DNA from: Musa acuminata AAA Group
Taxonomy: Eukaryota > Streptophyta > Magnoliopsida > Zingiberales > Musaceae
NCBI RefSeq assembly: GCF_036884655.1
Contig: NC_088354.1
Coordinates: 16,339,501-16,403,500 of the forward strand
Direction: 5' to 3'
Length of the DNA: 64,000 bases
The stretch's first letter is position 1. Each line of letters opens with the position of its first letter. Below, one piece after another: positions 1 to 12,229 of this stretch. The translations under genes and the position numbers were made by a program. The notes beneath the pieces are model-generated. The model saw nothing but the letters and a program-made list of their open reading frames with translations. It did not search any database and was not told the DNA's origin.

Positions 1-61
1 AGAATAAAAGAAGGGGATATCCATTTCTCCCCCTTTATCATCAACAAAAAGTCATAATTAA

Positions 62-2719
62 TTATTCAGGTGGTAGCCAGTCAAAATGTCTAAACAAGGT
101 ATTGAGTTTTTGATGAATCTGCTATAGCTCAATCAAAATTTGATCTTGACATTGTTCAAGTCGATCTTGATGCTATTCAAATCGATCCATTCGAGTCCCT
201 ATTGTTAGGATCAAGAGCACTAGGGGGGGGGGGGGGTGAATTAGTGCAGCGGAAAACTTTTGACGATTAAAAAAGTGTTCGTATGATAAAAACGATTTTG
301 GTAGAAAAGCCGATTCGTAAATCTCTTTAACTTGTAATCAAGCGAGATGTAGTTAAAGGAAATCTATGAAGGCAGTTTGCAGTTATGATGAAAGTTAAAA
401 TGTAAGCGCAAATTGAAATATGATGTTCGTACGATAAAACTGATTTACGTCTAAATGCCGATTCGGAAAATACAGAGCTTGAAACACGATCGTATATGCG
501 CAGAAGGCAGTAAGCTTTTGAGGAGGTTTGCAGTAAAGATAAGATGCTCAAAGTAAATGTAAACCGAGATTTAGAGTGGTTCGGTCAATCTTGACCTACT
601 CCACTTTTGGCTTCCTCCACCGACGAGGTCACCGACATCAACTAGAGGCCTTCCTTCAATAGGCGAAGGCCAACCACCCTTTTACAGTTTCACTCCTTTT
701 GACGGGCTTAGGAGACAACCCTTATAGAATTTTCTTTCCTCTCTTAACAGATTAGAACTTGGAAGAAAAGAGGAAGAAGAACTTTCAACTCATACAACAC
801 TTTTGAGCTCTAAAAATCACAAAGTAAAATCAGAATTTCGGTGGTTTCTGGGTGCCCTTTCAGTGCTGAAAGGGTGGGGTATTTATAGGCCCCAATCCAG
901 TTTGAATTTGGAGTTCAAAACTGTCAATTCCCGGAATTCCGGGATTTGGCGGTTGCACCGCCTGACTGAGGCGGTTGCACCGCCTGGCAGAGCTCGAAGA
1001 CTGAGCCTCTGGGCAGTGCCACCTCCTGTCAGGGGCGGTTGCACCTACTGCAAGAGCTCGAAGACCGAGCTCAGGCGGTGCCACCGCCTGACTGAGGCGG
1101 TTGCACCGCTCAGCCAGAGCTCGGAGACCGAGCCCAGGCGGTGCCACCTCCTGTCAGGGGCGGTTGCACCGCCCAGTCTCGCTCGGAGACTGAGACTGGG
1201 CAGTTCAACCGCCTGGCAGAAATCAGGGTCCGAATGGGTTGATCCATTCGGCCCAATTTGGGTTTTTCAAGGGCCCAATTGCCCCAAGATTAAGTTAATG
1301 GGATCACTTCCCATTTCTAACTTAATCATTGTGCTAACTACGATATTTCCTAAGACATTTACTGCAACTTGCTCCGGTGCGTCAATCGCTTCTTCGGGCG
1401 AGCTTCCGGCGAACTTCCGTCGATCATCCGATGAACCCTCGGTGATACTCCTGTGGACTTCCGGCAAACTCCTGGACTTGCAACGATCCACTTGGCGAGT
1501 TCCGACGAGCTTCTTTGGCAAGCTCATGGACTTCTCGGATTTGTTCCCGCAGAACCTCCGACGACTGTCCGAACTTCCGTCGAACTCTCGAACTCCCAAC
1601 GTGATCATTGTCTTGACTCCGGCGCAACTCCTGCTGGATATCTTATTTTCATCGTAGTTAATCCTGCACACTTATCTCAATATATAGATTAGATAACAAA
1701 TGACAATTGACTTCATCATCAAAATATGAGATTCAACACCTATGTCGTCAATTGATGAGGGAGTTGCTTGCACTACTGGAGGTGATTCCTCAAAGGGACC
1801 AGTTGGAGGAGATAGATTACCCCTAAAAATTGGTGTTTTAGGTTTTGGTTCGGGTTAGAGGGGATCAGTCCTTCTTGACAGTCTAGTCCATATACCATTT
1901 CTAAATGTACATCTCACCCGTCGAAGAGATTTCTATTTATGATACTAAATCTGTCTAGTTTTATAACTTCTTCGGGTGGAATGATAATATCATAGGCATG
2001 TAGTAGTCTCGTGATTAAGCCACCATATGGAAGTATCGTATCCTTTTTTGACAATTCAATCATGTTTTGTTAGATTAGGTAACCAAAATAATTATTATAT
2101 CCTTTCATGATCCAATACATGGTACCTAGTTTCATTTGGCTTACTTCATCATGATGATATTGCTTTGGGAGAATGATACTTATCAAGATGTGATGAAGTA
2201 TTTGGTGCTTAAAGGTAGTAAATGTTCGTAGCTTTTTGGAAGAATCATTAAGTTAGGATTACCAAAAATTATTCCTAAGGCTTCAATGTAAGTAGTCCAA
2301 ACTGTTTCATCATCCCATTGTCCTCTAAAATAACACCCTGTTTCTTTTATGGGAATTTCTATAATGTTACAAATGGTTCTATCAGTAATGGGTATATGAT
2401 GTCCTAATAGATAAGTAGATACCCTTTCATCTTCATCTGCATGTAAATTATTGTAAAATAGCCTAACAAGTCTAGGGTAGATATGTTCACTCATTTGAAG
2501 GATTGGGAGAATGTCTAGATTAACAAACCATTGAATAGGTTTTAAATTACTTAATTCGTCCAAATCAACATATTTACTCTTATGAACATGTCTAGACTCT
2601 ATTGAAAGAAATTTTAAGGCATGTTGATTAGAATCAAAAAGTAGGGGGTCATAATTTTTATCTAATATCCTCTTCCCTTTGTCCCTAGAGGATCTTCTAG
2701 AAACCATAAGACTAAACAC
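62..2719 (-). pseudogene. Envelope-like / putative plant transposon protein ORF of E1, interrupted by a solo LTR
   Basis: The first 178 residues (2719-2183) are open and begin with a basic stretch (Met-Val-Ser-Arg-Arg-Ser-Ser-Arg). The middle contains a Tyr-Pro-Arg-Leu-Val-Arg-x-Phe-Tyr pattern followed by a hydrophobic domain, which resembles the 'putative plant transposon protein' family found in retroelement accessory ORFs. Downstream the same protein continues in other frames, with a recognisable Tyr-Gly-Gly-Leu-Ile-Thr motif near 2010, several stops, and a Pro/Ser-rich part near 1760-1800. The frame then runs across the solo LTR at 203-1738 into 202-62, which encodes an Asp/Gln-rich, coiled-coil-like tail with two in-frame stops and ends at TAA 62-64. 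Position after pol matches the envelope-like ORF of SIRE1-type Sireviruses. I see no clear signal peptide, and function is unproven. Confidence 0.6.
203..1738 (-). mobile_element. E2: solo Sirevirus LTR with 5-bp target duplication
   Basis: This 1,536-bp LTR starts TGTTAGGATC and ends GATTCAACA, so on the minus strand it reads TGTTGAATC...CCTAACA. It is flanked by CCTAT at 198-202 and 1739-1743. No polypurine tract or primer site adjoins either end, which is diagnostic of a solo LTR left by unequal recombination. It carries the C/G-run hairpin near one end (14 G), the GGCGGTTGCACCGCC-type repeats (about 950-1220), a TATA signal (rc of ATTTATA near 890-896) and the TTCCGGCGA-type repeats at the other end. 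Long ORFs inside it, for example 803-1657, are repeat-derived shadows. Confidence 0.93.
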
Positions 2720-3120
2720 ATAAATGATGAGAGAGCTACATATAAGAGTAAGATCTATTAATAAATTGAGAGAAGAGGTTTGAGAATTACCCTTGCAGTA
2801 ATTTTCTTGAAAGGTTAAGATTGATCCTTGAATTTGAAGGAGAGGAGGGTTTCCTTGAGTTTCTAGAGGAGGATCAAGAAGAATGAGGAGTGGAGAGGTG
2901 TTTAGAGGTGTGAGGAAGTAGTTTAGGAGGGCTTGGGGTCGGTTCTACTACCGGCCCTAAGTTGCTTTTTATAGGGTAGAGGTTACGGGCGGTGGCACCG
3001 CTAGCTGGGCGGTGCTACCGCCTACCACACGTGACAATCAGTGGTGCTATCACCAGCTGGGCGGTGCCATCGCCTACAAGCAGTAAGCACCTACTCACAC
3101 TGGTGTTTGGTGCTACCACA
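2720..3120 (-). promoter_or_regulatory. LTR-like promoter segment upstream of the envelope-like ORF
   Basis: On the minus strand the segment has several GGCGGTRGCACCGCC-type palindromic repeats (about 2988-3110), then TATAAAA (2967-2973), then about 250 nt of C/T-rich leader before the ATG at 2719. The same order (palindromic GC repeats, TATA, leader) occurs in U3-R of the Sirevirus LTRs in this window. This suggests the envelope-like ORF has its own promoter rather than relying only on read-through from pol. Promoter activity is inferred. Confidence 0.5.
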
Positions 3121-3512
3121 GGTGATTCCAATTTTGTAAGATTTTTATTATTGTGAAGCACACAACCATATTTACTTCATCATGTAAAATTTGTATGATA
3201 CCAGAAGATTTACTCATGTAAAATTTGTATTAAAGATTATATGTTCATGATTCATCATATAAAATGTATACCATATTCAAACATTGTATAGAACTCGAAA
3301 AAAAAAAATGCATACTGTGATTTCATGATTTACCATATAAAATTTATACGCAAGCATCGTAACAACTCACATGGAGAAATGCATATGGCTCATTGCGTAT
3401 ATTATAAGATCATGATTTAGGTGAGTGATTAAGAAAGTCCGAAAATAAAAATTTAACAAATTCATGAATTCGGACAGTTTAACATCCCTAATTACCTTCT
3501 ATTGAAGTCAAA
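3121..3512 (-). other. E1 region just downstream of pol
   Basis: AT-rich non-coding sequence follows the pol stop codon. The part next to pol (3440-3512) is recognisably related to the sequence after the E3 pol stop (about 12160-12229), sharing a GTCCGAAAA block and a TTCGGACA block. I see no ORF. Confidence 0.6.
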
Positions 3513-6506
3513 TTATTCTTCATTTAAGGGTTTTATAAATATATCGGCTAATTGATGTTTCGTATTAATAAACTCTAATATTACATTATGATTATTAATA
3601 AGATCTCGTATAAAGTGATGCACAATGTCAATGTGTTTAGTTCTAGAGTGTTGAATATGATTTTTGGCCAAACATATTGCACTAGTATTGTCACACTTTA
3701 TTGGTATGTTTTTTAGGTCAATTTCATAATCCTTTAAAGTGTTTTTCATCCATATAACTTGAGCACAGCATGCACCTGCAGTTATATACTCAACTTCGGT
3801 TGTAGATAATGCAACCAAGTTTTGTTTCTTGGAAGACCAAGAAACAAGTGCGTGTCCTAATAATTGACACATTCCGGATATGCTTTTTCTATCTAAACTA
3901 CATCCAACAAAATCCGCATCAGCATAACTAAGCAATTCAAAGTTCTTAGATTTAGGATACCATAATCCTAGTTTAGGAGTTACTTTTAGGTATCTAAATA
4001 TCCTTTTAACAACTTTTAAATAAGATTGCTTAGGGTTAGATTGAAATCTAGCACAAAGTCTTGCACTAAACATGATGTCCGGTCTAGTTGCGGTGAGGTA
4101 AAGCAAACTACCTATCATACCCCTATAAGCTTTTTGATCAAAGCTTTCTCCACTTTCGTCAATGTCTAACTTAGTGGAGGTACTCATACAAGTGTTGATA
4201 GCCTTTGAACTATCCATGTTAAATCTTTTTAGCAAGTCTAAAGCATATTTTATTTGATTAAAAAAAATAGCATTGCTAAGTTATTTAATTTGTAAGCCTA
4301 AAAAGAAGGTTAGTTCCCCCATTAGGCTCATTTCAAATTCTAGACTCATGCTTTTCACAAATGATTCACATAAGGATTCATTTGTAAAACCAAAAATAAT
4401 ATCATCAACATAAATTTGAACAATAAGAAAATTATTTTTAAAATTTTTAATAAACAACATAGTATCGACCTTGCCTTTAGAGAAATTATTATAAATTAAA
4501 AATGAGCTAAGTCTCTCATACCAATCCCTTGAGGCTTTTTTCAATCCATAGAGAGCTTTAGTCAATTCAAATACATGATTAGGAAACTTATCATTCTAAA
4601 ATCCGATAGGTTGTTCAACATAAACTTCTTCGGAGATAAAGCCATTAAGAAAAGTACTTTTAACATCCATTTTAAATAATTTAAAATTATTGCTACTAGC
4701 ATAGGTAAGGAGCATCCTTATGGCTTCTAATCGAGCCATAGGAGCGAAGGTTTCTTCGTAATGGATACTTTCTTCTTGGTTGAAACCTTTGACCACTAAT
4801 CTAGCCTTGTTTCTGACCACGATACTAGATTCATCTTGCTTGTTTCTAAAGACCCATTTAGTACCAATAACTAAATGGTCATTTGGCCTAGGAATAAACT
4901 TCCAGACCTCATTTCTCTCAAATTGATTTAACTCATCTTGCATTGCGATGACCCATGAATCATCTTTTAAGGCCTCGTCAATGCATTTAGATTCAATTTG
5001 GGAGAGAAAAGCGGCGTTTGCACAAAAATTCTTAAGAGAGGAATGAGTTTGAACCCCTTTAGATGTGTCTCCTATGATTAGCTCCTTAGGATGAGCATAT
5101 ACATACTTTCAATCCTTGGGTAAGGATGTTTCGGAAGTAGATGGATCCAAGTTGCTAGATGGAGAAGGGGTTTCATTTAAATTCAAAGCATCAAAATTAA
5201 CATCATCATCAAAATCATTTTTCTTAACTTCGGAAACTTCATTAAAACAACATGAATAGATTCTTCTATAATTAAAGTTCTTTTATTAAAGATACGAAAT
5301 GCTTTAGAAATAGAAGAATAGCCAAGAAAAATTCCTTCATCAGATTTAGCATCAAATTTTCCTCAGATATCTTTTTCATTCAAGATAAAAACACTTACAC
5401 CCAAAAACTTTAAAATATGAAACATTAGGTTTTTTGTTGTTCCATAACTCATAGAGTTTTGGTGAGTAAGGGTCTTACTAGAACTCTATTCATGACATAG
5501 CATGTCGTGTTTACGGCTTCGGCCCAAAAATATTTAGGTAGACTATGTTCATTCAACATGGTTCTTGCAATTTTTGTAAGTTTCTATTCTTTCCTTCTAC
5601 TACTCTATTTTGTTGAGAATTTCTTAGAGTAGAGAAGTTGTGGTTGTATCCATTAGATTAAAAAAATTCTTAAAAATTACGATTTTGAAATTCACCACCG
5701 TGATCACTTCGAATTAACGAAATCATAAAGCCCTTTTCATTTTGAACAAGTTTACAAAACTTAGAGAAATACCTAAAGCAATCATTTTTGTGTGCTAAGA
5801 AGTAAGTCCAAGTATATCTACTATAATCATCAACAATAACAAACGTATACTTTCTACCTCCTAGGCTTTGTAGCAATTGGTCCAAACAAGTCCATATGGA
5901 TCAATTGTAATGATCTAGAGGTACTTATTTGATTTTTTGGTTTGAAACTGCCTTTTATTTATTTTTCTAGTTGACATGCATTACACACATTGTCTTTAAT
6001 GGACTTAATGTGAGGAATTCCTCTCACAAGTTTTTTAGATGAAATTTGAGAGATTAGTTTCATGCTAGCATGACCTAATCTCCTATGCCAAAGCCAAGCA
6101 TCATCATTCAAGACCGAAAAATTATTTCATTGCAAAGATCATTAATGTCAATAGTGTATACGTTATTTTGCTTTAGTGCAATCATAGATGTATTTTTGTA
6201 TGGTTTTTCAATAATGCAAGCATTAGATTCAAATTTAATAATATATCCTTTATCACACAATTGACTAATGCTCAAGAGGTTATGCTTTAAGCCATCAACC
6301 AACAATACATCTTCAATAAAAAGGTTGGATTTGTTATCTATGGTTCCTTTGCCAATGATTTTACCCTTGTTGTTGTCTCCGAAGGTAACATATCCTTCGG
6401 TTAGGCTAGTGAGCTTAGAGAATTGAGATGGATCTCCAGTTATATGCCTTGAGCATTCACTATCAAGGTACCATCTCTTGCTCCTAGCTTGTGATGGTAT
6501 ATTTTT
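3513..6506 (-). pseudogene. E1 pol (protease-integrase-RT-RNase H), frameshifted
   Basis: This copia polyprotein remnant follows the gag stop in the same frame. Recognisable pieces in order are the protease start after the TAG (the DSG triad altered to Asp-Ser-Glu), the GAG-pre-integrase region (6305-6108), integrase core (5885-5670), the reverse transcriptase N-terminus (4943-4596), the RT catalytic Tyr-Val-Asp-Asp segment (4565-4281), and the RT end with RNase H (4235-3513). Many frameshifts and stops separate them. It keeps two catalytic residues that E3 has lost: Asp in the RT motif Lys-Met-Asp-Val-Lys-Ser, and the integrase Glu near 5590 in Val-Val-Glu. Confidence 0.9.
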
Positions 6507-8076
6507 CTACAAAAAAGGATGATTTTTAGGTACCAATTTGACCTTGGGTGCCTCAAAAATCGATCTACCTATCTTATCATGTTGCATTGAGTCATTTGAG
6601 GTTCTTTTAGGAACCCAAATCAATCTATGTGGACTACATCTTTTAAGTGGACATTTATAGGCAATATGTCCGAGTTTGCAACACAAGTTATATTTGGTGT
6701 GAGGTGAAACATGCAAGGTTGGGCCTTTAACAAAGGTTGTTGGATTTTGGTGAGAGCTACTCATAAATCTGATTCCACTTCTCCTATGAACGTGACTCTT
6801 ATTGGCAAGGATCATGTTCAAAGACTTGCTACCAACCTCAAATTTTTCTAAGGTTTCTTTAAGTTGCAAGTTTTCCTTTTTAAGTATTTTTAGTTCATCA
6901 CATTTCGTGCAAGGAGTTAAACTACTATTATGCTCAATCTCTAATCTATCGAAATCACTAACAAGAGAAGCATGCTCCTTTTTTAACAATTTAAATTTTT
7001 TACTAATTGATTTGCATTCATCAAATAAATCATGAAAAGTATTTAATAGTTCATCAAAAGATAAATTTGTATCAAATGAACTTGTTATCTTATCTCCAAT
7101 GGCCATTAGTGCATAATGAGCAACTTACTCAATGATGGTAGGCTCCTCTTCTTCGGATGCACTTGAGTCGTCCCATGTTGCTTTGAGAGCCTTCTTCTTG
7201 GTTAAGGGACATTCGCTCTTGTAATGTCCCGTCTTCTTGCATTCGTAGCATATTACTTGATCTTTCTTGGATTCAAATTTATTTTTAGTGTTATTTTTAA
7301 ATTTATTTTTTTATAAATTTTTTAAATTTTCTTGTTAAGAGTGTCAAATCTTCATCAAGGTCCTCATCACTTAAGTTTCCTTTCAAGTGGTCTTCTTGGG
7401 TTCTTAGTGCCATATCCTTCCTGTTCTTTAGAAGGGTGTCCTCAAGCTCTTCATGAGCTTTATAAGTCATTTCATTGGTCATTAGTGACCTAATTAGTTC
7501 TTCAAGAGGAAAATTATTTAGATCTTTCGCCTCTTGAATGGCCGTTACTTTAGGGTCCCAAATCTTCGGAAGGGATTTTAAAATTTTATTAACAAGTTTA
7601 AAATCCGAGAAACTTTTACCAAATCCTGTTAGACTATTAACGACATTCGTAAATCAGGTGTACATGTCTCTAGTGGTCTCACTCAGTTTCATCCGAAACA
7701 ACTCATAAGTGTGCACTAAGAGATTAATTTTTGTCTCCTTCACTCTACTAGTGCCTTCATGAGTCACTTCGAGTATGTGCTAAATATCAAAAGTCGTTTC
7801 ACAAATCGATACTCGATTAAACTCATTTTTATCTAATGCGTAAAACAAGGCATTCATAGCCTTGGCATTTAGAGTGAAAGTCTTCTTCTCCAACTCATTC
7901 CAATCATTCATTGGAAGAGAAGACTTTTGAAAATCGTTTTCAACAACGTTCCATAGCTTAAAATCCATTGAAATTAGGAAGATCTTCATTCTAGTCTTCC
8001 AATACGTGTAATTCGTCCCATTGAACATGGGTGGACATGTAATTGAATGACCCTTTTGGTTGCCGACAAATGTCAT
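6507..8076 (-). pseudogene. E1 gag, frameshifted
   Basis: The Gag nucleocapsid polyprotein starts at Met 8076 (Met-Thr-Phe-Val-Gly-Asn-Gln, matching the start of the E3 gag). The first 98 codons are open to 7780. A frameshifted middle (7110-7780) still encodes the UBN2-type capsid region and a CCHC knuckle, and the last 199 codons (7106-6507) are open again with the second knuckle region. It ends at the TAG at 6507-6509, the position conserved in E3 and S3. The second knuckle reads Asn-Leu-Cys-Cys, so its first Cys is lost. Confidence 0.88.
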
Positions 8077-8112
8077 CTCTCTTGGGTTTTAAACTAAACG
8101 AGAGTAAACCTT

Positions 8113-8124
8113 GCTTTGATACTA
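8113..8124 (-). other. Decayed primer-binding site of E1
   Basis: The minus strand reads TAGTATCAAAGC, two transitions from TGGTATCAGAGC, the complement of the initiator tRNA-Met 3' end. It lies two bases from the 5' LTR at 8127. Confidence 0.75.
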
Positions 8125-8126
8125 AT

Positions 8127-9241
8127 TGTTAGGATCAAGAGCAGTACTAAGAGGGGGGGGGGGTGAATTAGTGCAGCGGAAACTATTTTACGATTTCAGA
8201 AAATATTTCGTACATTCGAAGGAAATCAATTTGGAAAGATAGTAACTTTAAAACGTAAGAGAGTGTAAGTGTAGTGAAAGTAAGATGAGGAGAAGAAGCA
8301 CTTTTGCTATGAAATGATTTACAGTTAAAAAAATTGCTCAAAATGAAATGCAAACCAGTTTTAGAGTGGTTCGGTCAATGTGACCAACATCCACTATCGG
8401 ATTCCTTCTCCATCGTGGTCACCGACATCTACTATAGACCTTCCTTCAATAGGTGAAGACCAATCACCTTTTACAGCTCTTTCTCCTTTTGTTGGGTTTA
8501 GAAGAGAACCCTTACAAGTCTCACATCTCTCTTGAATGATGTCAAAATTTAGAAAGGGAGGAGGAGAACTCTAGCACTTGTTTACAACACTTGTACACCC
8601 CAATAACTCAAGATTATAATCACACTTCGATGCCTTTTCATGCTGAAAAGGGTGGGGCATTTATAGGCCCCAATGGCTTTAAAAAATGGAGCCAAAAAAG
8701 TGTCTCATCCCAGATTTTCAGGGTACTAGCGATATCACAGCCATTACTGGGCGGTACTACAGCCTGATATCTGACATTGGGCGATACTATCGCTTAGTCT
8801 AGGTGGTACCACCGCCTGACATAGCTCGAAGATCGAGCTCTGGCGGTACCACTGCTTGACTGGGGCGGTACCACCGCTGGCAGCAATAACTGCCGGCGAT
8901 ACCACCGCCCAAACCACCTGGGGTGCTGTTTTCCAAGCGGTGCCACCGCCGGCCAGGAATTCACCATCTTGGTTGGGCCTTGACTACGGCCCAAACTAGC
9001 CCAACTCCGAGCCCAATTGGCCCCTAACATAGTTGTTGGGATTACCTCCCAAATCAACTCTAATTATCGTTCTAACTACAATTAAGGCAAGCATGGTTCG
9101 GTACGTCGATTTTTCACTTTGGCGATCTTCTGGCGAACTTTTCGATGAGTCTTCTGATGTGCTTCCGGCGAACTCTCGACCAACTCTCGGCTAGTCTTCC
9201 GACATGCTTCTAGTGATCTTCCGACGAGCTTTCAACGAGTC
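8127..9241 (-). repeat. E1 5' LTR, proximal part
   Basis: The LTR begins TGTTAGGATCAAG and contains the terminal hairpin with an 11-G run, a TATA signal near 8660, GGCGGTACCACCGC repeats (8750-8960) and TTCCGRCGA repeats. It is cut at 9241 by E3 and resumes at 18932. GAGTC at 9237-9241 is one copy of the E3 target duplication. Confidence 0.9.
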
Positions 9242-9371
9242 TGTTAGGATCGAGAGCACTAAGAGGGGGGGGGGGTGAATTAGTGCAGCGGAAATCTTAC
9301 AGCGATTAAAAACCAAAAGCTACGTTCGTTCAAACAAAACTATTATGATGCAAAAACTAATTCTCAATTTG

Positions 9372-9772
9372 TATCTAAGTGCAGTTTGCGTCTAAGCGCA
9401 GATTGCGTCTAGGCGCAGTTTGCGTCTAAACACAGTTTGCGTCTAAGCGCAGTTTGCGTCTAAGCGCAGTTTGCGTCTGAACGCAGATTGACGTCTAAAC
9501 GCAGTTTTACGTCTAGACGCAGATTTACGTCTAAACGCAGTTTTACGTCTAAACGCAGTTTTACGTCTAAACTCAGTTTACGTCTTAAAACGTCTAAACA
9601 CAGTTTGGACAGTTTTACGTCTAAACGCAATTTTACGTCTAAACGCAGATTTACGTCTAAACGCAGTTTTACGTCTAAACGCAGATTTACGTCCAAACTC
9701 AGTTTACGTCTAAAACGTCTAAACACAGTTTGAGCAGTTTTACGTCTAAATGCAATTTTACATCTAGATGCA
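9372..9772 (-). repeat. 18-bp tandem array in R/U5 of the E3 3' LTR
   Basis: About twenty degenerate head-to-tail copies of an 18-bp unit with core ACGTCTAAACGCAG, lying between the TATA signal and the LTR terminus, so probably transcribed. The same array is in the other LTR at 16992-17392. The 88- and 81-codon ORFs here only translate the repeat (Leu-Asp-Val-Lys pattern) and are not genes. Confidence 0.9.
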
Positions 9773-10503
9773 GTTTCAAAGGGAGCTGAACTTTAGAAAC
9801 TGGTTCGTAAGAGCGCAGAAGACAGTTTTGCAGAATCAAGGCGTAAACGTAAACTGCAATGTAAATATCGTACGAAAACACTGGTTTACGTCTGAAAACA
9901 GATTCGGACAGATCAGCACTTAAAGACTTGTTCGTGAAGGCGTAGAAGACAGTTTTGCAGAATGAAAATGTAAGCGTAAACTGTAATGTACGAAAACACC
10001 GATTTACGTCTGAATGCAGATTCGGAAAGAACAGCACTTAGAACTTGTTCGTAAAAGCGCAGAGAGCAGTAGTAATGAAGAAGGTTTGCAGTAAGGATAA
10101 AGTGCTCAAAAATAAACGTAAACCAGAGATTTAGAGTGGTTCGGTCAGTCTTGACGTACTCCACTTTTGGCTTCCTCCACCGACGAGGTCACCGACGTCA
10201 ACTAGGGGCCTTCCTTCAATAGGCGAAGGCCAAACTGCCCTTTTACAGTTTCTCTCCTTTTGACAGGCTCAGGAGACAACCTTTACAGACCTTTCTCTCC
10301 TCACTTTACAACTGAAAACTTGAAGAACAGAAGGAGGAGACTTAAAGGCTTTACAACACTTTTGAGCTCTTAGAATCACAGAAAAGATCAAGATTTCGGT
10401 GTAGGTCTGTATCTTTTCAGTGCTGAATGGGTGGGGAATTTATAGGCCCCAACCCAATTCAAATTTGGAGCTCAAAACAATCAAATCCCGGAATTCTGGG
10501 ATC

Positions 10504-10815
10504 AGGCGGTTGCACCTCTTGATTGGAGAGGTTGCACCGCCTGGCAGAGCTCGAAGACCGAGCTCAGGCGATGCCACCTCTCTGCCAGGGAGGTTGCACC
10601 GCCCAGTCTTGCTCGAAGACTGAGCTCAGGCGGTGCCACCTCTCTATCAGGGAGGTTGCACCGCCCAGTCTAGCTCGAAGACTGAGCTCAGGCGGTGCCA
10701 CCTCCCGGCTGGAGAGGTTGCACCGCCCAGTCTCGCTGGAAGGCCTAGCCCAGGCGGTGCCACCTCCTGGCCTGGGCGGTTGCACCTCCTGGCCTGGGCG
10801 GTTGCACCTCCTGGT
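10504..10815 (-). repeat. 62-bp palindromic U3 array in the E3 3' LTR
   Basis: Head-to-tail units of about 62 bp, each with GGCGGTGCCACC and GGTTGCACCGCC half-sites in inverted orientation plus a GAGCTC palindrome. They lie just upstream of the TATA signal on the minus strand, where a Sirevirus promoter carries its regulatory repeats. One 24-bp subunit is duplicated here relative to the 5' LTR. Confidence 0.85.
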
Positions 10816-11339
10816 GCAATCAGGGTCCGAATGGTTCATTCCATTCGGCCTAATTTCAGTCTTTCAGGGGCCCAATTGCCCCAAGATTAAGCCAATGGGA
10901 TCACCTCCCATTTTCCAACTTAATCAACGTGCTAACTACGATTAAATCTAAGATAATTTCTGCAGCTTTGCTTCGGTTCGTCAATCGCTCCTTCCGGCGA
11001 GTTTCCGGCGAACTTCCGTCGATCATCCGATGAACCCTCGGTGATGCTCCTGCGGACTTCCGGCAAACTCCTGGACTTTGCGACGATCCACTTGGCAAGT
11101 TCCGACGAGCTTCGCTTGGCAAGCTTCTGGACTTCTCGGATCTGTTCTCGCAGAACCTCCGACGACCGTCCGAACTTCCGTCGAACTCTCGAACTCCCAA
11201 CGTGATCATGAACTTGACTCCGGCGCAACTCCTGCTGCTTGTCTATCTTTCATCGTAGTTAATCCTGCACACTTATCTCAACACATAGATTAGACAACAA
11301 ATGACAATTGACTTCATCATCAAAATCCGAGATTCAACA

Positions 11340-12229
11340 ATCTCCCCCTTTTTTATGATGACAATCAATTGATAATGGAGTTATCCTTAACTCCCCCTGT
11401 CTATATGCTATCGTTGAGATAAGTCAACCTTGAATTCAAGACTTAAGAATTCAAGTGACGTATTGATAAGTTAGATCAGTTAAACTTATCAATACTCCCA
11501 TCATGATACTCATCATGATATATCTCTTCAAAGATGATGTCAGGGCTTGACATACATCATCAAGTTTGTATGATTGTGTTTGTAACTATTCATCATGTAG
11601 TTTGAACATTATCATATAAAGCTGTGAAACACTATTACATGATGCACACATTTGAAATATTCTAGCAAGTTTTGCATTTTCTTCACATGATAAGATATCA
11701 ACTCAGGGCATAATGCAAACTTTAGCACATGTTCATATATCTCTTGGTGATGCAAGGATGGCATAATCATAGCAGTGTTTATAGCATCATTCATAGTATT
11801 TCTAATCATGGCAGTGTTTATCAATTCATATATATCTCCCCCTTTGTCATCAACAAAAAGCATAGTAATCATGATACCAGAAAATAATAATAGCAAGCTT
11901 ATAGAGGAATTTTATATAGATTGCTTTAAATACTTCTTCCCCTTTGTGTTATAATCCATTGTCTATGTAAAGATTTTGCAGGATGGAATACATACACATG
12001 AATCACTTCATCAAATCTATTTCAGAAACTCATTTTTTATGAAAGTGTACGAGAAAATCTGTTTCATAAATAAAATGCATTCGGACAAGATTTTGTTGCA
12101 GATTTTCACATATAATCATGGAAATCAAGTGATTTGATCATACAATATAGTCCGAAAAAAAAAATGATTTTAACAAATTTATCTGTTCGGACACATCAAC
12201 ATTCCTAGTTCTCTTCTTATAAAATCAAA
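11340..12229 (-). other. E3 3' untranslated region with multiple polypurine tracts
   Basis: Non-coding sequence between pol and the 3' LTR. The tract adjoining the LTR is ATCTCCCCC in plus orientation (11340-11348). Further PPT-like blocks occur near 11391, 11836 (followed by TTTGTCATCAACAAAAAG) and 11938. Repeated polypurine tracts are a known Sirevirus feature. No envelope-like ORF is present. Confidence 0.8.

Larger units (their letters stand above)
9242..11339 (-). repeat. E3 3' LTR (2,098 bp)
   Basis: It runs from TGTTAGGATCGAGAG to GATTCAACA in plus orientation. It holds the terminal hairpin with 11 G, an 18-bp tandem array (about 9372-9772), a TATA signal (rc of ATTTATA near 10438-10444), a 62-bp GC palindromic array (about 10504-10815) and TTCCGRCGA repeats. 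The polypurine tract adjoins at 11340. Confidence 0.95.

Noticed and set aside
803..1657. 284-codon ORF on plus strand
   Set aside because: Lies wholly inside solo LTR E2, is antisense to its transcription and consists of GC palindromic repeats and U3 sequence; similar shadows occur in other LTRs.
8113..8124. Primer-site motifs (TGGTATCAGAGC and relatives) as possible tRNA genes
   Set aside because: Only the 12-nt primer complement is present; no cloverleaf or A/B boxes around it.
9460..9733. 88- and 81-codon ORFs (also 17080-17353) with a regular Leu-Asp-Val-Lys or Thr-Ser-Lys-Arg pattern
   Set aside because: They are translations of the 18-bp tandem repeat in the LTR on either strand; no start context or domain.
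9372..9772. CRISPR-like regular repeats
   Set aside because: Units are contiguous 18-mers without unique spacers, inside an LTR of a plant retrotransposon.
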